A stretch of DNA of 64,000 nt from an uncultured Candidatus Binatia bacterium (lineage in GTDB: Bacteria > Desulfobacterota > Binatia > Bin18), in NCBI GenBank assembly GCA_958296235.1, contig OY282457.1:1488501-1552500 (forward strand), read 5' to 3'. The notes under the pieces were generated by a model that did no database searches, had not been told where the DNA came from, and saw only the letters and a program-made list of their open reading frames with translations. Below are positions 43,671 through 53,550 of this stretch, in pieces (positions within the stretch are counted from its first letter, which is position 1; the number at the start of each line of letters is the position of its first letter). Made by a program: the position numbers and the translations under genes.

Positions 43671-44225
43671 TTAGTTTCTAAAAGAGATCTTGGTGCCTTT
43701 TTTATTATAGGCTTCAATGACCGACTCGGTCAGATCAATACTTTTTGAGCCGTACAGCACAACCGTGTTATTGCCTTCGAGAATCACTGAATAACTGCCC
43801 TGTTCGCCAAGATCGTTGACGACCTGGCGGAGTTCGACCAGGATGCGCGCGGTCAGTTCGCGGTCTCTGATCTTGAGTTCCTCTTGGGAGTCTTTATACA
43901 GGCGCTCAAAGTCGCGCAGCTCCTGGCGGTAGTCTCGCTGCAACGCAATCCGTTCGTCGTCGCGCAGCAAGAGGGCCTTTTTCTCGATCTCTTCCTTGAG
44001 CTTTTCAACCTTTTCCCGACGCTTTTCGAGCTTTCGTTCCATCCGGCCCACTTCCGCCTTAAAACTGTCTTTGGCCTTTTTTCCGGCGCTCGACGTATTC
44101 AGCGCGACCTGGAGGTCCACATAGCCGACCCTGATGTCAGCCCCTTCACCACTATAGGGGAAGAGGAGAAAACCAAGACTCACCGCGACACAAACGATGC
44201 TTTTCCAATACATATTGCTCTCCAT
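43671..44225 (-). CDS. skp: Periplasmic chaperone OmpH/Skp
   Basis: A 184-residue exported protein. The signal peptide is SIVCVAVSLGFLLFPYSGEGA. The mature part starts DIRVGYVDLQVALN, as in Skp, and continues into a long charged coiled coil (KAEVGRMERKLEKRREKVEK and on), the tentacle region. The C-terminal strand segment (YSVILEGNNTVVLYGSKSIDLT) closes the trimer core. ATG at residue 5 is an alternative start. Skp holds unfolded outer-membrane proteins for BamA, encoded just upstream. Confidence 0.93.
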   Translation of the reverse strand: MESNMYWKSIVCVAVSLGFLLFPYSGEGADIRVGYVDLQVALNTSSAGKKAKDSFKAEVGRMERKLEKRREKVEKLKEEIEKKALLLRDDERIALQRDYRQELRDFERLYKDSQEELKIRDRELTARILVELRQVVNDLGEQGSYSVILEGNNTVVLYGSKSIDLTESVIEAYNKKGTKISFRN

Positions 44226-44298
44226 TGTTAGCCTGCTTGTCCACCCGTCTCCCTGGGTCTGGAGACGGACAGACGGACCTGCGATTCATTCATCCGGC

Positions 44299-46935
44299 CT
44301 AGAAGCCGCCATACCGGCCTCGTCCGCCACCAATACCGCCACTCGCCCCCCCGAATGAAAAGTGGATATTGCTGGTGCGCTCATTTTTTTTCGCATTGAG
44401 CGCTTTGGCAAGATCAATCCTGATGGGTCCGAACGGCGACTTCCAGCGGATGCCGGCCCCAACCGAGTAGCGCAGATCCCCAATGTCAACGCCTTGTTCA
44501 GCCGTAAAGGCATTGCCGATATCGCTAAAGACCGCGCCCCTCAGATTCAGTTGTTTGACAATCGGAAAACGAAGCTCATTCTGGAACGTCAACTGTTGGC
44601 TGCCGCCGATCGGGCGGTGATACGTTTCCGCGCGTATCCCGTTGGGTGCCTCTTGATCATTAATTAAAACAGTAACGGGCTGGCGCGGCCCCAAACTCCG
44701 CTCGCCAAACCCCCGGATAGAGTGCAGTCCACCAGGGAAGTAGCGGTCAAACAGCGGGAGGTCATCCTCCAGGATTTTCTCAGCCTCTCCGCCGATAACG
44801 GGTTCGTCCGTAAAATCAATATCCCCCACCCCATACCCAAAGAAGGTATTCGACATCCAGGTCAACTGCCCGAAACGTGGGTTGCGATAGACCGGGAAGA
44901 AAAACTGGGCCTGAAATTCCGCCTTGCTATACGTTGAGTCTCCCCCAAGGCCGGCCTGACCAAAAAGGATTTGTTGATAGGAACCGGCGGTCGGGTCCAT
45001 GGGGTGATTGAGGGTATTGCGCCGAATGGTTGGGGTAATTTTACTCGTGGTTTGGGTGCCCTTTTCGGCCCGAACCGCATCGGGCGCAATCGGTTCAAAA
45101 TTGCTGATCTTGGATTTTTCCCACTGGTACTGCATACCAATAGATACATCTTCCAGGGGAAATCCCCACAGGGTTTTGAGCCCCAGCTCGTCAAGAGGGT
45201 AGAAGAGCCGGGCCCCGCCGCCCGTCCCGGCCCGGTCAAAATCCTCAAACGCAAAGCGCCAGTCGAAGACCTCCGTCCCCAGGGTCAGATGGGTATCCAG
45301 AAAATAGGGGTCCGTCCAACTGACGGTGGAGTTCCGGTACCGACTGCCCATATTGCCACTGATCACAAACTGATGGCCATAGCCAAAGAGATTCGTTTCC
45401 TGAATACGGGCAGAACCAATGAGACTCGTCGCCGTGTTAAATCCGGCCCCAACACTGAAGGCTCCGGTTTGGGCCTCTTTGACATCAACCAATACATTGA
45501 GCAGATCGCTCCGCGCCCCCCGGCGTGTGGCGATGTTCACATCCTGGAAAAACCCGAGTCGCTGCACCCGCGCGCGGCTATGCTCTATGCTGGTGGCGTT
45601 GAACTTGCTCTGCTCGGCAATACGCAATTCTCGCCGGATCACCTTGTCGCGCGTCTTGGTATTGCCTGCAATATCAATCCGGTCGACATAGACTTCCGGC
45701 CCCTTATCGACCCGGTAGGAGATATTGACAACGCTGTCGTCCTGCTCGACTTGGGTTTCCGGCTCGACGTTCACAAAAGCAAAACCGTGGTTGCTGAAAT
45801 AGCCGGTTAAACGAAAGACATCCTCTCGCAGGTGGCTGGCCTTGAACACCTCGCCTTCCGCCATGGCAACCGCCCGCAGGGCCTGGTCTTCACTCCCGGG
45901 GAATTCGCCCACAATATGCACCTCGCCAATGGTGTATTGCTCTCCCTCATCGATCCGAATCGTCACATGCATCCCGTCATCGTGCCGTTCGATTTTCGGC
46001 TCATCGACTTTGACGTTGATATAGCCATTATCGTAGTAATAGGCGGTAATCCGCTCGGTGTCCGTCTTGAGCGCTTCTCGGTTAAGCGTCCCGATGCTCA
46101 TGAAGCGAGACAAGAAATTCTTCTTGCGGGTCGCCATAATGGATTGCAGCCGGGCATCCTCAAACGTCTCATTGCCCTCAAAATTTACTTGGGCAATGCC
46201 GGTCGGCTTCTGCTCCTCGATCGTAAAGGTCACCGCGGTTTCTCCCGGACCGACCTGCTCGGCGCGATACGAGATATCGGTGTCTAAATAGCCTTTTTCT
46301 TCATAGGCTTTTTTGGCGTCTTCTATGCCACGCCTGATACGGACCGGGTTGAGGATGGTCCGCGGATGGATTTTGAGCGCCACCTCAAGCGCTTCTTTGT
46401 CGAGCTTCTTGTTCCCCTCGAAGCGCACCTCGCGGATGAGCGGCCGCTCGCTGACCCAATAGGTCAAGACGTTACGGCCATTTTCTCGCTCAAACCGGGC
46501 TTCCACATTATGGAAGAAGCCCATGTCATAAATGGACCGAATATCGGCATCGACCGTATCCCGATTCAACGCAGCGCCAGGCAGAGCGGAGGTCCGAATG
46601 CGGATCGCCTCTTCCTCAACACGGTCGTTGCCGCCAATCACAATCGTATCGACCATGTCGGCTGGCGCGTCGGGCTGAGCCGACTCGAATAGGTCGCCTT
46701 CCGGTTCATCCGCTTCGACCCCTGCGGCGTCATATTCGGCTTCGATTTCCTCTTCTTCGAGAAGCAAGGCCTCGGCTTCGGATTCATCCAGGTCAAAAAC
46801 ATCGTCAGGGAGGGCGTCGGGAATATGCTCTTCCGAGAGCTCGGCATCGTCAGCCTGGGCAGGGGACACAATCCCCAGGAGCCCAGAGCAGATGAACAGA
46901 CATATGCCAGTAATGAAGAGAAATGTGCGAGCCAT
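44299..46935 (-). CDS. bamA: Outer membrane assembly factor BamA
   Basis: An 878-residue protein. ATG 46935 opens a clear signal peptide (TFLFITGICLFICSGLLGIVSPAQA); an in-frame start at 47046 would add a leader of no known kind. Next is an unusual acidic, low-complexity stretch of about 75 residues (rich in D/E), then five POTRA-like domains, then the 16-stranded barrel with VRGF-type loop (SIRGFGERSLGPR). The final strand (SNIHFSFGG) is followed by a Gly-rich tail (GGIGGGRGRYGGF), which is atypical since BamA usually ends at the last strand. It inserts outer-membrane proteins. Confidence 0.95.
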   Translation of the reverse strand: MARTFLFITGICLFICSGLLGIVSPAQADDAELSEEHIPDALPDDVFDLDESEAEALLLEEEEIEAEYDAAGVEADEPEGDLFESAQPDAPADMVDTIVIGGNDRVEEEAIRIRTSALPGAALNRDTVDADIRSIYDMGFFHNVEARFERENGRNVLTYWVSERPLIREVRFEGNKKLDKEALEVALKIHPRTILNPVRIRRGIEDAKKAYEEKGYLDTDISYRAEQVGPGETAVTFTIEEQKPTGIAQVNFEGNETFEDARLQSIMATRKKNFLSRFMSIGTLNREALKTDTERITAYYYDNGYINVKVDEPKIERHDDGMHVTIRIDEGEQYTIGEVHIVGEFPGSEDQALRAVAMAEGEVFKASHLREDVFRLTGYFSNHGFAFVNVEPETQVEQDDSVVNISYRVDKGPEVYVDRIDIAGNTKTRDKVIRRELRIAEQSKFNATSIEHSRARVQRLGFFQDVNIATRRGARSDLLNVLVDVKEAQTGAFSVGAGFNTATSLIGSARIQETNLFGYGHQFVISGNMGSRYRNSTVSWTDPYFLDTHLTLGTEVFDWRFAFEDFDRAGTGGGARLFYPLDELGLKTLWGFPLEDVSIGMQYQWEKSKISNFEPIAPDAVRAEKGTQTTSKITPTIRRNTLNHPMDPTAGSYQQILFGQAGLGGDSTYSKAEFQAQFFFPVYRNPRFGQLTWMSNTFFGYGVGDIDFTDEPVIGGEAEKILEDDLPLFDRYFPGGLHSIRGFGERSLGPRQPVTVLINDQEAPNGIRAETYHRPIGGSQQLTFQNELRFPIVKQLNLRGAVFSDIGNAFTAEQGVDIGDLRYSVGAGIRWKSPFGPIRIDLAKALNAKKNERTSNIHFSFGGASGGIGGGRGRYGGF

Positions 46936-47130
46936 GCGTGTTGCGTCTGCCTTTGAGACCGCCCTCCCACCTACCAAAATCACCTCGTATTGTAAAGACA
47001 GCAATCCCTTGCCTGTCCTCCCTGAAAGAAGTCGGGGAAGTGACAAACACTATAGTTTTCGTACAAGAAGCGCCCTGACCACAGTCCCTGCGCCTCCCCC
47101 CTCACAAACACCGCCCTCCCAGAGCTCGGG

Positions 47131-47832
47131 TCAGGATATCCCGTCTCCTCGGCCTACCTCGGTGAGTGTACCATGTTTGAGGCGCAGGGTCCGGTCCATC
47201 GCCGCGGCAAGGTTTTCGCTATGCGTGACAACGACCATAGCCACACTCATGGCCTGGTTCAGCGCGAGCAGCAAGCGCAGCACTCCCTCGCCGGTCTCGG
47301 GGTCAAGATTGCCGGTCGGCTCATCTGCCAGCACCAGCCGGGGCTCCAGGACCAAGGCCCGCGCAACCGCTACCCGTTGCTGTTCTCCCCCGGACAATTC
47401 TCCCGGTCGGTGGCTCAGACGGGCAGACAGGCCAACCCGCTCCAATATCTCAGCGGCACGGGTTCGGGCTGCCTCCTGGCTGTGCCCGGCAATCAGTCCC
47501 GGCAGCATCACATTCTCCAGGGCGCTAAAATCCGGCAGGAGATGATGGAGTTGAAAGATAAATCCAATCTCTTGGTTGCGGAGGGCGGCCAGCTCTCCTT
47601 CGGGCAGGCCAAACAGGTCCTGGCCGTCAAGCGTGATATGTCCTGAGGTGGGGCGGTCGAGCGTGCCCAGAATATGCAGCAGCGTACTCTTCCCCACCCC
47701 GGACTCGCCAATGATGGCCGTCCGCTCAGCCGGCCGAAGAGCGAGGTCCAGGTTTTCAAGCACGCGCACCGCGTGCTCACCCTCTCCGTACTGTTTGCTG
47801 AGCTGCTTTGCCTGGAGGAGGAAATGTGTCAT
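47131..47832 (-). CDS. lolD: Lipoprotein-releasing ABC transporter ATPase LolD
   Basis: A 233-residue ABC ATPase of the LolD/MacB class. Walker A is GESGVGKST, the signature is LSGGEQQR, and Walker B with D-loop is LVLADEPTGNLD. It ends shortly after the switch His (VVTHSENLA). It directly follows lolC (20 bp apart) and energises release of lipoproteins from the inner membrane. Short MacB-type macrolide exporters share the fold, but the lolC partner supports LolD. Confidence 0.93.
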   Translation of the reverse strand: MTHFLLQAKQLSKQYGEGEHAVRVLENLDLALRPAERTAIIGESGVGKSTLLHILGTLDRPTSGHITLDGQDLFGLPEGELAALRNQEIGFIFQLHHLLPDFSALENVMLPGLIAGHSQEAARTRAAEILERVGLSARLSHRPGELSGGEQQRVAVARALVLEPRLVLADEPTGNLDPETGEGVLRLLLALNQAMSVAMVVVTHSENLAAAMDRTLRLKHGTLTEVGRGDGIS

Positions 47833-47851
47833 CTCTCAGGGGTTCCATCCC

Positions 47852-49117
47852 TTACTCGTAGCGAATGACCTCAACTGGGGCCAATCGCGCCGCCTGACGC
47901 GCAGGGTAAATGGTGGCGAGCAAACAGATAATCACAGACGCCACCCCAACAATGAAAAAGTTCTCCGCATACATTTTCACCGGCAGGGTCGAAACGTAGA
48001 AGACGTCTTTCGGGAGCTCAACGAACTCATAACGGTCCAGCAGCCAGCAGCCGACCCAACCCAGCAGCGTGCCCATAAGCGTCCCCACAACGCCGATGAT
48101 GAGTCCTTTGTAAATAAAAATTCGACTAATGGCGCGGCCCGTTGCCCCCATGGATTTCAGCACAGCAATATCCTTGCGCTTTTCCATCACCACCATAATC
48201 AGCGTGGCAATAATATTGAACGCGGCCACCAGGACAATGAGCAGGAGCACGATAAAATACACAACTTTTTCGAGTTTCAGCGCAGCAAAAATATTGCTAT
48301 TCACCTCGGTCCAGTCCCGGGTTGTATAGGGGAATCCCAGTATGCTTTCCAACTCGCGGGCGACCGTTTGGGCCTGATAGACATCGCGAATTTTTACCTC
48401 CACGCCAGTCACCTGTTCGCCCAGGGTAAAAAACTGTTGGGCATCGGCGAGCGACATATAAATCAGGGCGCTATCGTATTCAAACATACCCGAGTCAAAC
48501 ACACCGACAATCACAAAGCGCTTGACTCTGGGAACAACGCCAAGGGGACCGGGGGTAGCGCTCAGCGGAGAAATGATATTGATCGGGTCGCCGACAAAGA
48601 CGCCCAGTTGACGCGCGAGTTCGTGCCCGACGAGCACGCCGGAGAGCTGCACCGTCTGGACGGTTTCCTCGGTTTGAAACGTCAGCTCCTGTTTTTGGCC
48701 GAGTTGGCCGACCTCGCCAAAAGACAGATGGGAACCGATATCGACCACCGCGCTGGCTAACGAGGGGTCCACTCCACGCACGAGCGAACCAGACACGCTC
48801 TGACCGGCGCTGACCATTACCTGACCGTAGACAAACGGCGCCACAGCCACCACATCAGGCCCCTGTCTCACGGCATCAACCACCTCCGCATATCCGTCCA
48901 CAAAACCCTGTAAACTGGAAATTACGACGTGCGGATTAAAGCCCAGAATGCGGTCGCGTAAATCTTCTTCAAAGCCGGTCATCACCGCCAAGACGATATT
49001 CAGCGTCATCACGCCAATCATGACCCCAATCATGGAAATCATGGTGATTAACGAGATAAAGACCTCACGCCGTCTGGCTCGCAGATAACGCAGGCTCAGA
49101 AAAAGTTCGTATCGCAC
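47852..49117 (-). CDS. lolC: Lipoprotein-releasing ABC transporter permease LolC/LolE
   Basis: A 421-residue permease: N-terminal TM helix (FISLITMISMIGVMIGVMTL), a large periplasmic domain, then three TM helices in the C-terminal FtsX-like domain (VYFIVLLLIVLVAAFNIIAT onward). The start RYELFLSLRYLRARR is typical of LolC/E. Only one permease gene is present, so it probably forms a homodimer (LolF-like arrangement). It is the first gene of the block lolC-lolD-bamA-skp-fabZ-lpxA-lpxI. Confidence 0.93.
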   Translation of the reverse strand: MRYELFLSLRYLRARRREVFISLITMISMIGVMIGVMTLNIVLAVMTGFEEDLRDRILGFNPHVVISSLQGFVDGYAEVVDAVRQGPDVVAVAPFVYGQVMVSAGQSVSGSLVRGVDPSLASAVVDIGSHLSFGEVGQLGQKQELTFQTEETVQTVQLSGVLVGHELARQLGVFVGDPINIISPLSATPGPLGVVPRVKRFVIVGVFDSGMFEYDSALIYMSLADAQQFFTLGEQVTGVEVKIRDVYQAQTVARELESILGFPYTTRDWTEVNSNIFAALKLEKVVYFIVLLLIVLVAAFNIIATLIMVVMEKRKDIAVLKSMGATGRAISRIFIYKGLIIGVVGTLMGTLLGWVGCWLLDRYEFVELPKDVFYVSTLPVKMYAENFFIVGVASVIICLLATIYPARQAARLAPVEVIRYE

Positions 49118-49308
49118 AAATTACGGCCAGGAGAGGGCGACAGCCGTGCCCCTGTTGCTTTGCTTCTCATCGCAGGTCTTACCCGACATAAAGGACTCCC
49201 CTGTTTTTCTTTCAGCAAATCATTGCCACCCGGTGGGGGCGCAACGCTTGCGTGCGGTTTTGTCGCTGGGGGGGAGTGGACGACGGGAGGCTCAGGCGAC
49301 GTTTCTCG

Positions 49309-50163
49309 TCAGAAGGGAAATGACGCTACAGGGCCGAGCACCATTTTTTGCCCGGTGTTTCTGCCGGCAATAGTCCACGCAGCAATGACTCCAAAATATT
49401 GTCCTCTTGAATTCAAATACCCCAACTCAGCTTGGATATTATCAGAAATTTCTCTGACTTCTGGAAAACGACTCGGAGTAAAACCTGGGCCGCCAATATC
49501 CAGCCCGGATAAGCCCTGCGTGTGTCTGTAGTGGAAGCCGGTCAAGATTCGGTCAAAGAAAGTTCTATCCAGTCCGACCGAAACGAAAAAATCGTCGGGC
49601 ACTTTGCTGCCCCGATGACGGTAGCCAATATCGCCAAACAAGCCAATACTGGTATACCCGAGGATTTTCCCGAACAGCAGCGATGTTTCGACGCCAGAAG
49701 CGCCGTCGCCGGGAGAGTTGCGCGCTCCCGTCGCAACGGTGTCGTAGCTGCCTTCAATGATGCCCCCGAGGCGCAGGGTGAGGGTTGGGACGTAGGGCGA
49801 GTCAGACCTGAATTCATCAAAGACCCTCCAGCGAACTCCCAGGGTAGTGTCGTTCAAACCGTCAAGGTCCTTAACTCGCGCAAAAGAACTGCGTGTATAG
49901 CCCAGGGTCAGGTCGAAGGCCACATCATCAAGCAGACCGTATTCGAGACCAACGGAAACGGTGTGTTGATGGATATCGTCGGGGAGGTCCGTTTTCTTCC
50001 TGCCCCGCCAATATTCGTCAAAGGTCTCAAATGTATACGACCCGTTCAGAAAAAAACGCCCCTCAGCAGGTAAATAGGCGGTCGTGCTGTTGGCCGGCAC
50101 GCTCGCCAACAGCACGACCGCTGCCAGCAGAAATTGAAAGAACCCGAGTTTGGTTCTTGTCAT
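49309..50163 (-). CDS. Outer-membrane beta-barrel-like protein
   Basis: A 284-residue exported protein. The signal peptide is FFQFLLAAVVLLASVPANS. The mature part is a series of amphipathic strands (GRFFLNGSYTFETF, TVSVGLEYGLLDDVAFDLTLGY, YVPTLTLRLGGII) ending near LGYLNSRGQYFGVIAAW. That fits a 10-14-stranded barrel of the transporter/MetA-like type. Its first codon overlaps the stop of a small exported protein by 4 bp (ATGA). The pair forms its own unit next to the envelope operon. Function unknown. Confidence 0.75.
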   Translation of the reverse strand: MTRTKLGFFQFLLAAVVLLASVPANSTTAYLPAEGRFFLNGSYTFETFDEYWRGRKKTDLPDDIHQHTVSVGLEYGLLDDVAFDLTLGYTRSSFARVKDLDGLNDTTLGVRWRVFDEFRSDSPYVPTLTLRLGGIIEGSYDTVATGARNSPGDGASGVETSLLFGKILGYTSIGLFGDIGYRHRGSKVPDDFFVSVGLDRTFFDRILTGFHYRHTQGLSGLDIGGPGFTPSRFPEVREISDNIQAELGYLNSRGQYFGVIAAWTIAGRNTGQKMVLGPVASFPF

Positions 50164-50513
50164 GGATTCACCTGTATTCGGTAGCGAATACTGAGGTAGT
50201 ACTCTAAAGCTTCGAGATGGTCTGAACTCATCTTGCCAGCGAGTTGGGAAAGATTGGCTAAGCCTTGGGCATTTTGGGGAAGTAAAGCCTGGAGTTCCTT
50301 GAGACGTTCTTCTTGCTGGGAGGCGGAAGTGGACAACTCATTGTCGAGTCTGGCCTGGCCTGTGAAAATTTGCTTTCCACGATGGTATTTGGCCGTATTG
50401 ATCGCGCTCAGCGCTTTCGACGCCCGGTATGAATAACTTCCTGACCCCAGCGCGGCAAGCGGCCAGGCAAGTATTAAGCACAACGCAACCGTACCTAATG
50501 TTCTGCTCATCAC
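50160..50513 (-). CDS. Small exported helical protein
   Basis: A 117-residue protein with a signal peptide (TLGTVALCLILAWPLAALGSG). The mature part is helical and contains AKYHRGKQIFTGQARL, a pattern also seen in small cytochrome-like exported proteins. No CxxCH is present, so it binds no c-type heme. The stop overlaps the start of the barrel protein gene, so the two are co-translated and probably work together. Function unknown. ATG at codon 2 is an alternative start. Confidence 0.7.
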   Translation of the reverse strand: MMSRTLGTVALCLILAWPLAALGSGSYSYRASKALSAINTAKYHRGKQIFTGQARLDNELSTSASQQEERLKELQALLPQNAQGLANLSQLAGKMSSDHLEALEYYLSIRYRIQVNP

Positions 50514-50758
50514 TTCGCTCCTTTATTCATAATGCTTTGCGAGGCCAGTGTTCCCGCCACTAGCGCAATACTCGTCAATCGTCAACCGCGCCCGGCGGGA
50601 GGAGGCGACGGCATATGCGTGCCTAAGCGCCCAGGCCTCAGTCGTATCCCGCTATCATGGGACCGTGGGTAATTTTGCTTGTATCCAGCCCGTTAGAGCG
50701 TCCGTTCATATTGGACCTGGCGACTGTCACACAAGTAGTTATCCTTCTCCCTTTTCTC

Positions 50759-52666
50759 CTATGTTTTGCGCAGCTTGCGCACATCACCGACCCGAACGGT
50801 GAGGCCCCTTCGGTCGAAGTATTCCAACAGGGGAATGGCGGTTTTCCGACTAATTCCCAGCAGATCGCGAAATATGGCCGCGGTAATTTCTCCGTGAGCC
50901 GTCACGTGGTCAGTCAATGCCACCTGCGCGTGATCCAACACTTTTTCGCTGATGTAGAAATCCGGTGTAATTTTGATAATCGCTCCCCGTAACTCAAGCA
51001 CGGCTAAGAAGTCGTTCAGCCGCTTGCGAGGAATTTGCAGTACTTCCTCCAGCCCCTTCGCGTCTGGCGGGGTGAATTGTCCGTCCTGTACGATACGTTC
51101 GAGGCGAGCGGCGATTGCTTGCTCCTCTTGGCTCAGCGATACAGTGTGAGACGGCAGACGCAGCAGGCTCTCGTGACGAGCGACAACCCCTTCCGCAAGA
51201 AGCCGCTCAGCCACAACCCGAAAAATCTTGGGGGTCAGGTTAAACGGCAGTTGACTCCGCACCGACTCCATTTCCATCCCCTGAGCCAGCGGGGTCTGGG
51301 CGTGGAAGGTGGCGAGCATCTTTTCGACGGCAGCGACCAGCCGCCGCCATTTTGTTGCACTGGAATACGCTTCGGGATGCTGCGCATCGGGAAAAGGCAG
51401 GATCGCTTCATCGTTTGCCAGCAGCGCAATAATTTCCTCTTCTTGCGCGTTCACCCCATGATAGATTTCGTCCAGCCGGACGGCAAACTGCGGACACACT
51501 TCCAGATAAGCATGACAGGCCTGACGGAGGTCTGTTGTTTGCAGTGCCTCCAAGCGTTCCGTGACCAGGGTTTCCGCTTTGCGGTGGCGTTGGGCAAAAG
51601 GATGCACCACCACCCCGCCGCCCAATGTTCCTTGCGCGGTTTGATTGCGCAGCACGAAGTGGTCCCCGCGCAGGGCAACCAGCGGCTCCTGGGTGACAAT
51701 CTGACACAGGGCCGTCGATTTGGGCGACAGGACCTCATGTCCGCCAAGGAAGATGATTTTCCCAATGACTTCTGCTGTCCCCAGATGAATGCGCACCCGC
51801 TCGTGGTTCACAACCTCGCGGCCCGCGCTCGGCCGAATTTCGACACTGGCATCAAAACGGGTGGTCGTCATGCGGACTTGGGGATGACACACGACATGGC
51901 CGCGGGCCATATCCGCCTTATCCAGTCCGACCAGATTCAGCGCGACCCGTTGTCCCCAATGCGCTTCGGACATAGCCTCCCCGTGGACCTGGAGCGAACG
52001 CACCCGCGCTTCTTTCTGGGTTGGGAGGACGCGGACGGTCTCACCTGCGCGGACGGTTCCAGCCAGCGCGGTCCCCGTCACAACAACCCCGTGCCCTTTG
52101 AGCGTAAAGACCCGATCAACCGGCAACCGGAAGTATCCGGGCCGAGCGGGCCGGGTATAGGCTTCAAGCTGCTGCGCAATTTCTCGTTGCAAGCCGTCCA
52201 AGCCTTGGCCGGTAATAGAAGAGACTGGCAGGATGGGCGCGCCTTCAAAAACGGTATCAATCGTCAGAATCTCTATTTCTTCCCGGACCTCTTCAATCCG
52301 CTCGGGGCCGACCATATCGGCTTTGGTAATAACGAAGAGGCCCTGCTGCACGCCCAGCAGGTGGAGAAAATCAAAATGCTCCTCGGTTTGGGGCATCACC
52401 CCATCGTCCGCGGCAACGGTAAACAACACCAGGTCTATCCCTTGAGCGCCGGCCAGCATATTGCGGATAAAACGCTCGTGACCGGGCACATCAACGATCC
52501 CGGCCCGCTCACCGTTGGGCAAATCCAAATAGGCAAAGCCGAGATCGATGGAGATGCCCCGTTCCTTTTCCTCTTTGAGCCGGTCGGTGTCGTGCCCGGT
52601 CAGGGCCTTGAGTAATGACGTCTTGCCGTGGTCAATATGCCCGGCAGTGCCAATAATATGTGGCAT
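50759..52666 (-). CDS. selB: Selenocysteine-specific elongation factor SelB
   Basis: A 635-residue GTPase. G1 is [14 protein letters not shown]3 is DVPGHE, and G4 is TKAD. EF-Tu-like domains 2-3 follow, then four winged-helix repeats that bind the SECIS RNA. ATG 52666 starts the conserved [10 protein letters not shown]; an upstream in-frame start adds an unlikely leader. It delivers Sec-tRNA to UGA codons. selA, selD and selC are not in the window. Its presence means the genome probably reads some UGA codons as selenocysteine. Confidence 0.95.
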   Translation of the reverse strand: MPHIIGTAGHIDHGKTSLLKALTGHDTDRLKEEKERGISIDLGFAYLDLPNGERAGIVDVPGHERFIRNMLAGAQGIDLVLFTVAADDGVMPQTEEHFDFLHLLGVQQGLFVITKADMVGPERIEEVREEIEILTIDTVFEGAPILPVSSITGQGLDGLQREIAQQLEAYTRPARPGYFRLPVDRVFTLKGHGVVVTGTALAGTVRAGETVRVLPTQKEARVRSLQVHGEAMSEAHWGQRVALNLVGLDKADMARGHVVCHPQVRMTTTRFDASVEIRPSAGREVVNHERVRIHLGTAEVIGKIIFLGGHEVLSPKSTALCQIVTQEPLVALRGDHFVLRNQTAQGTLGGGVVVHPFAQRHRKAETLVTERLEALQTTDLRQACHAYLEVCPQFAVRLDEIYHGVNAQEEEIIALLANDEAILPFPDAQHPEAYSSATKWRRLVAAVEKMLATFHAQTPLAQGMEMESVRSQLPFNLTPKIFRVVAERLLAEGVVARHESLLRLPSHTVSLSQEEQAIAARLERIVQDGQFTPPDAKGLEEVLQIPRKRLNDFLAVLELRGAIIKITPDFYISEKVLDHAQVALTDHVTAHGEITAAIFRDLLGISRKTAIPLLEYFDRRGLTVRVGDVRKLRKT

Positions 52667-52806
52667 AGCGTGTCCCTGAGTCGGAGCGCATTGTGTCAAA
52701 AAGGCGGGCGGAAGGAAATCCCTGAACGGCCTCGCTGCGCAAGCAGGAGTCCAGACTGCGGAGACAAGACGCCCAGACCTGTGCTATCAGGAATGTTTGA
52801 CCCACT

Positions 52807-53460
52807 ATGAAGCAATTCAAACTCCTGACCCAGCGCAGTCCCGAAGAAGTCAGGCAGACCGCTCGCACGACCCTCGCTTTTTACGAGCGGTTTGCGGAAG
52901 CGTTCTGGCGCGGGACGCAAGACCATGATGTCAGCCAGAACCGAGCCGCCCTGCTTGGCCATGTAGCGGGAGACGGTCCGTATTCCATCCTCGACTTTGG
53001 CTGCGGCCCAGGCCGTGACCTTGCGGCCTTTCGTGACCTGGGCCACGAGGCCGTTGGACTGGACGGCGCGGAACGCTTTGTTGAAATGGCCAGACACCAG
53101 ACGGGCTGCGAGGTCTGGCATCAGGATTTTCTCGATCTGAGATTGCCACCGGAACGCTTTGACGGCATTTTTGCCAACGCCGCACTCTTTCATATTCCGA
53201 GCCAGGAGTTGCCGCGAGTCCTGGGGCAGCTCTGGGACACGCTCAAACCGAACGGTATCCTGTTCAGCTCCAATCCGCGCGGTCAGGACCAGGAGGGCTG
53301 GCAAGACCAGCGCTACGGCAGCTTCTACACGTTTGAGACGTGGCAACGGTTGCTCGCGGATGCAAATTTTCAAGAAGTCACGCATTACTATCGTCCACCC
53401 GGAAAACCGCGCCAGCAACAACCCTGGCTGGCAACCGTGTGGCGCAAGGCCAGCGCCTAG
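52807..53460 (+). CDS. Class I SAM-dependent methyltransferase
   Basis: A 217-residue protein with motif I LDFGCGPGRDL (about residues 61-71), the acidic end of strand 2 (GLDGAERF) and motif IV region DGIFANAALFHIP. It fits methyltransferase family 11/25. There is no target-recognition extension, so the substrate is small or unknown. The gene is divergent from selB with a 140-bp gap. No strong ribosome site is seen. Confidence 0.85.
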   Translation: MKQFKLLTQRSPEEVRQTARTTLAFYERFAEAFWRGTQDHDVSQNRAALLGHVAGDGPYSILDFGCGPGRDLAAFRDLGHEAVGLDGAERFVEMARHQTGCEVWHQDFLDLRLPPERFDGIFANAALFHIPSQELPRVLGQLWDTLKPNGILFSSNPRGQDQEGWQDQRYGSFYTFETWQRLLADANFQEVTHYYRPPGKPRQQQPWLATVWRKASA

Positions 53461-53550
53461 GCAAGTGTTCTGCCGCGCGGCGTGGAACTACTCTTGGCGT
53501 CTGTTCTCTGCTATGTGTCGCCTCGACACTCTTGCACGAAGGGAGCACGG

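Noticed and set aside
50514-50758. Search for a selenocysteine tRNA gene next to selB
   Set aside because: No long-arm tRNA with a UCA anticodon could be folded in this gap.
51035-52615. Long open frame (526 codons) on the plus strand
   Set aside because: Antisense to selB; its composition mirrors the GC-rich codon use of selB.
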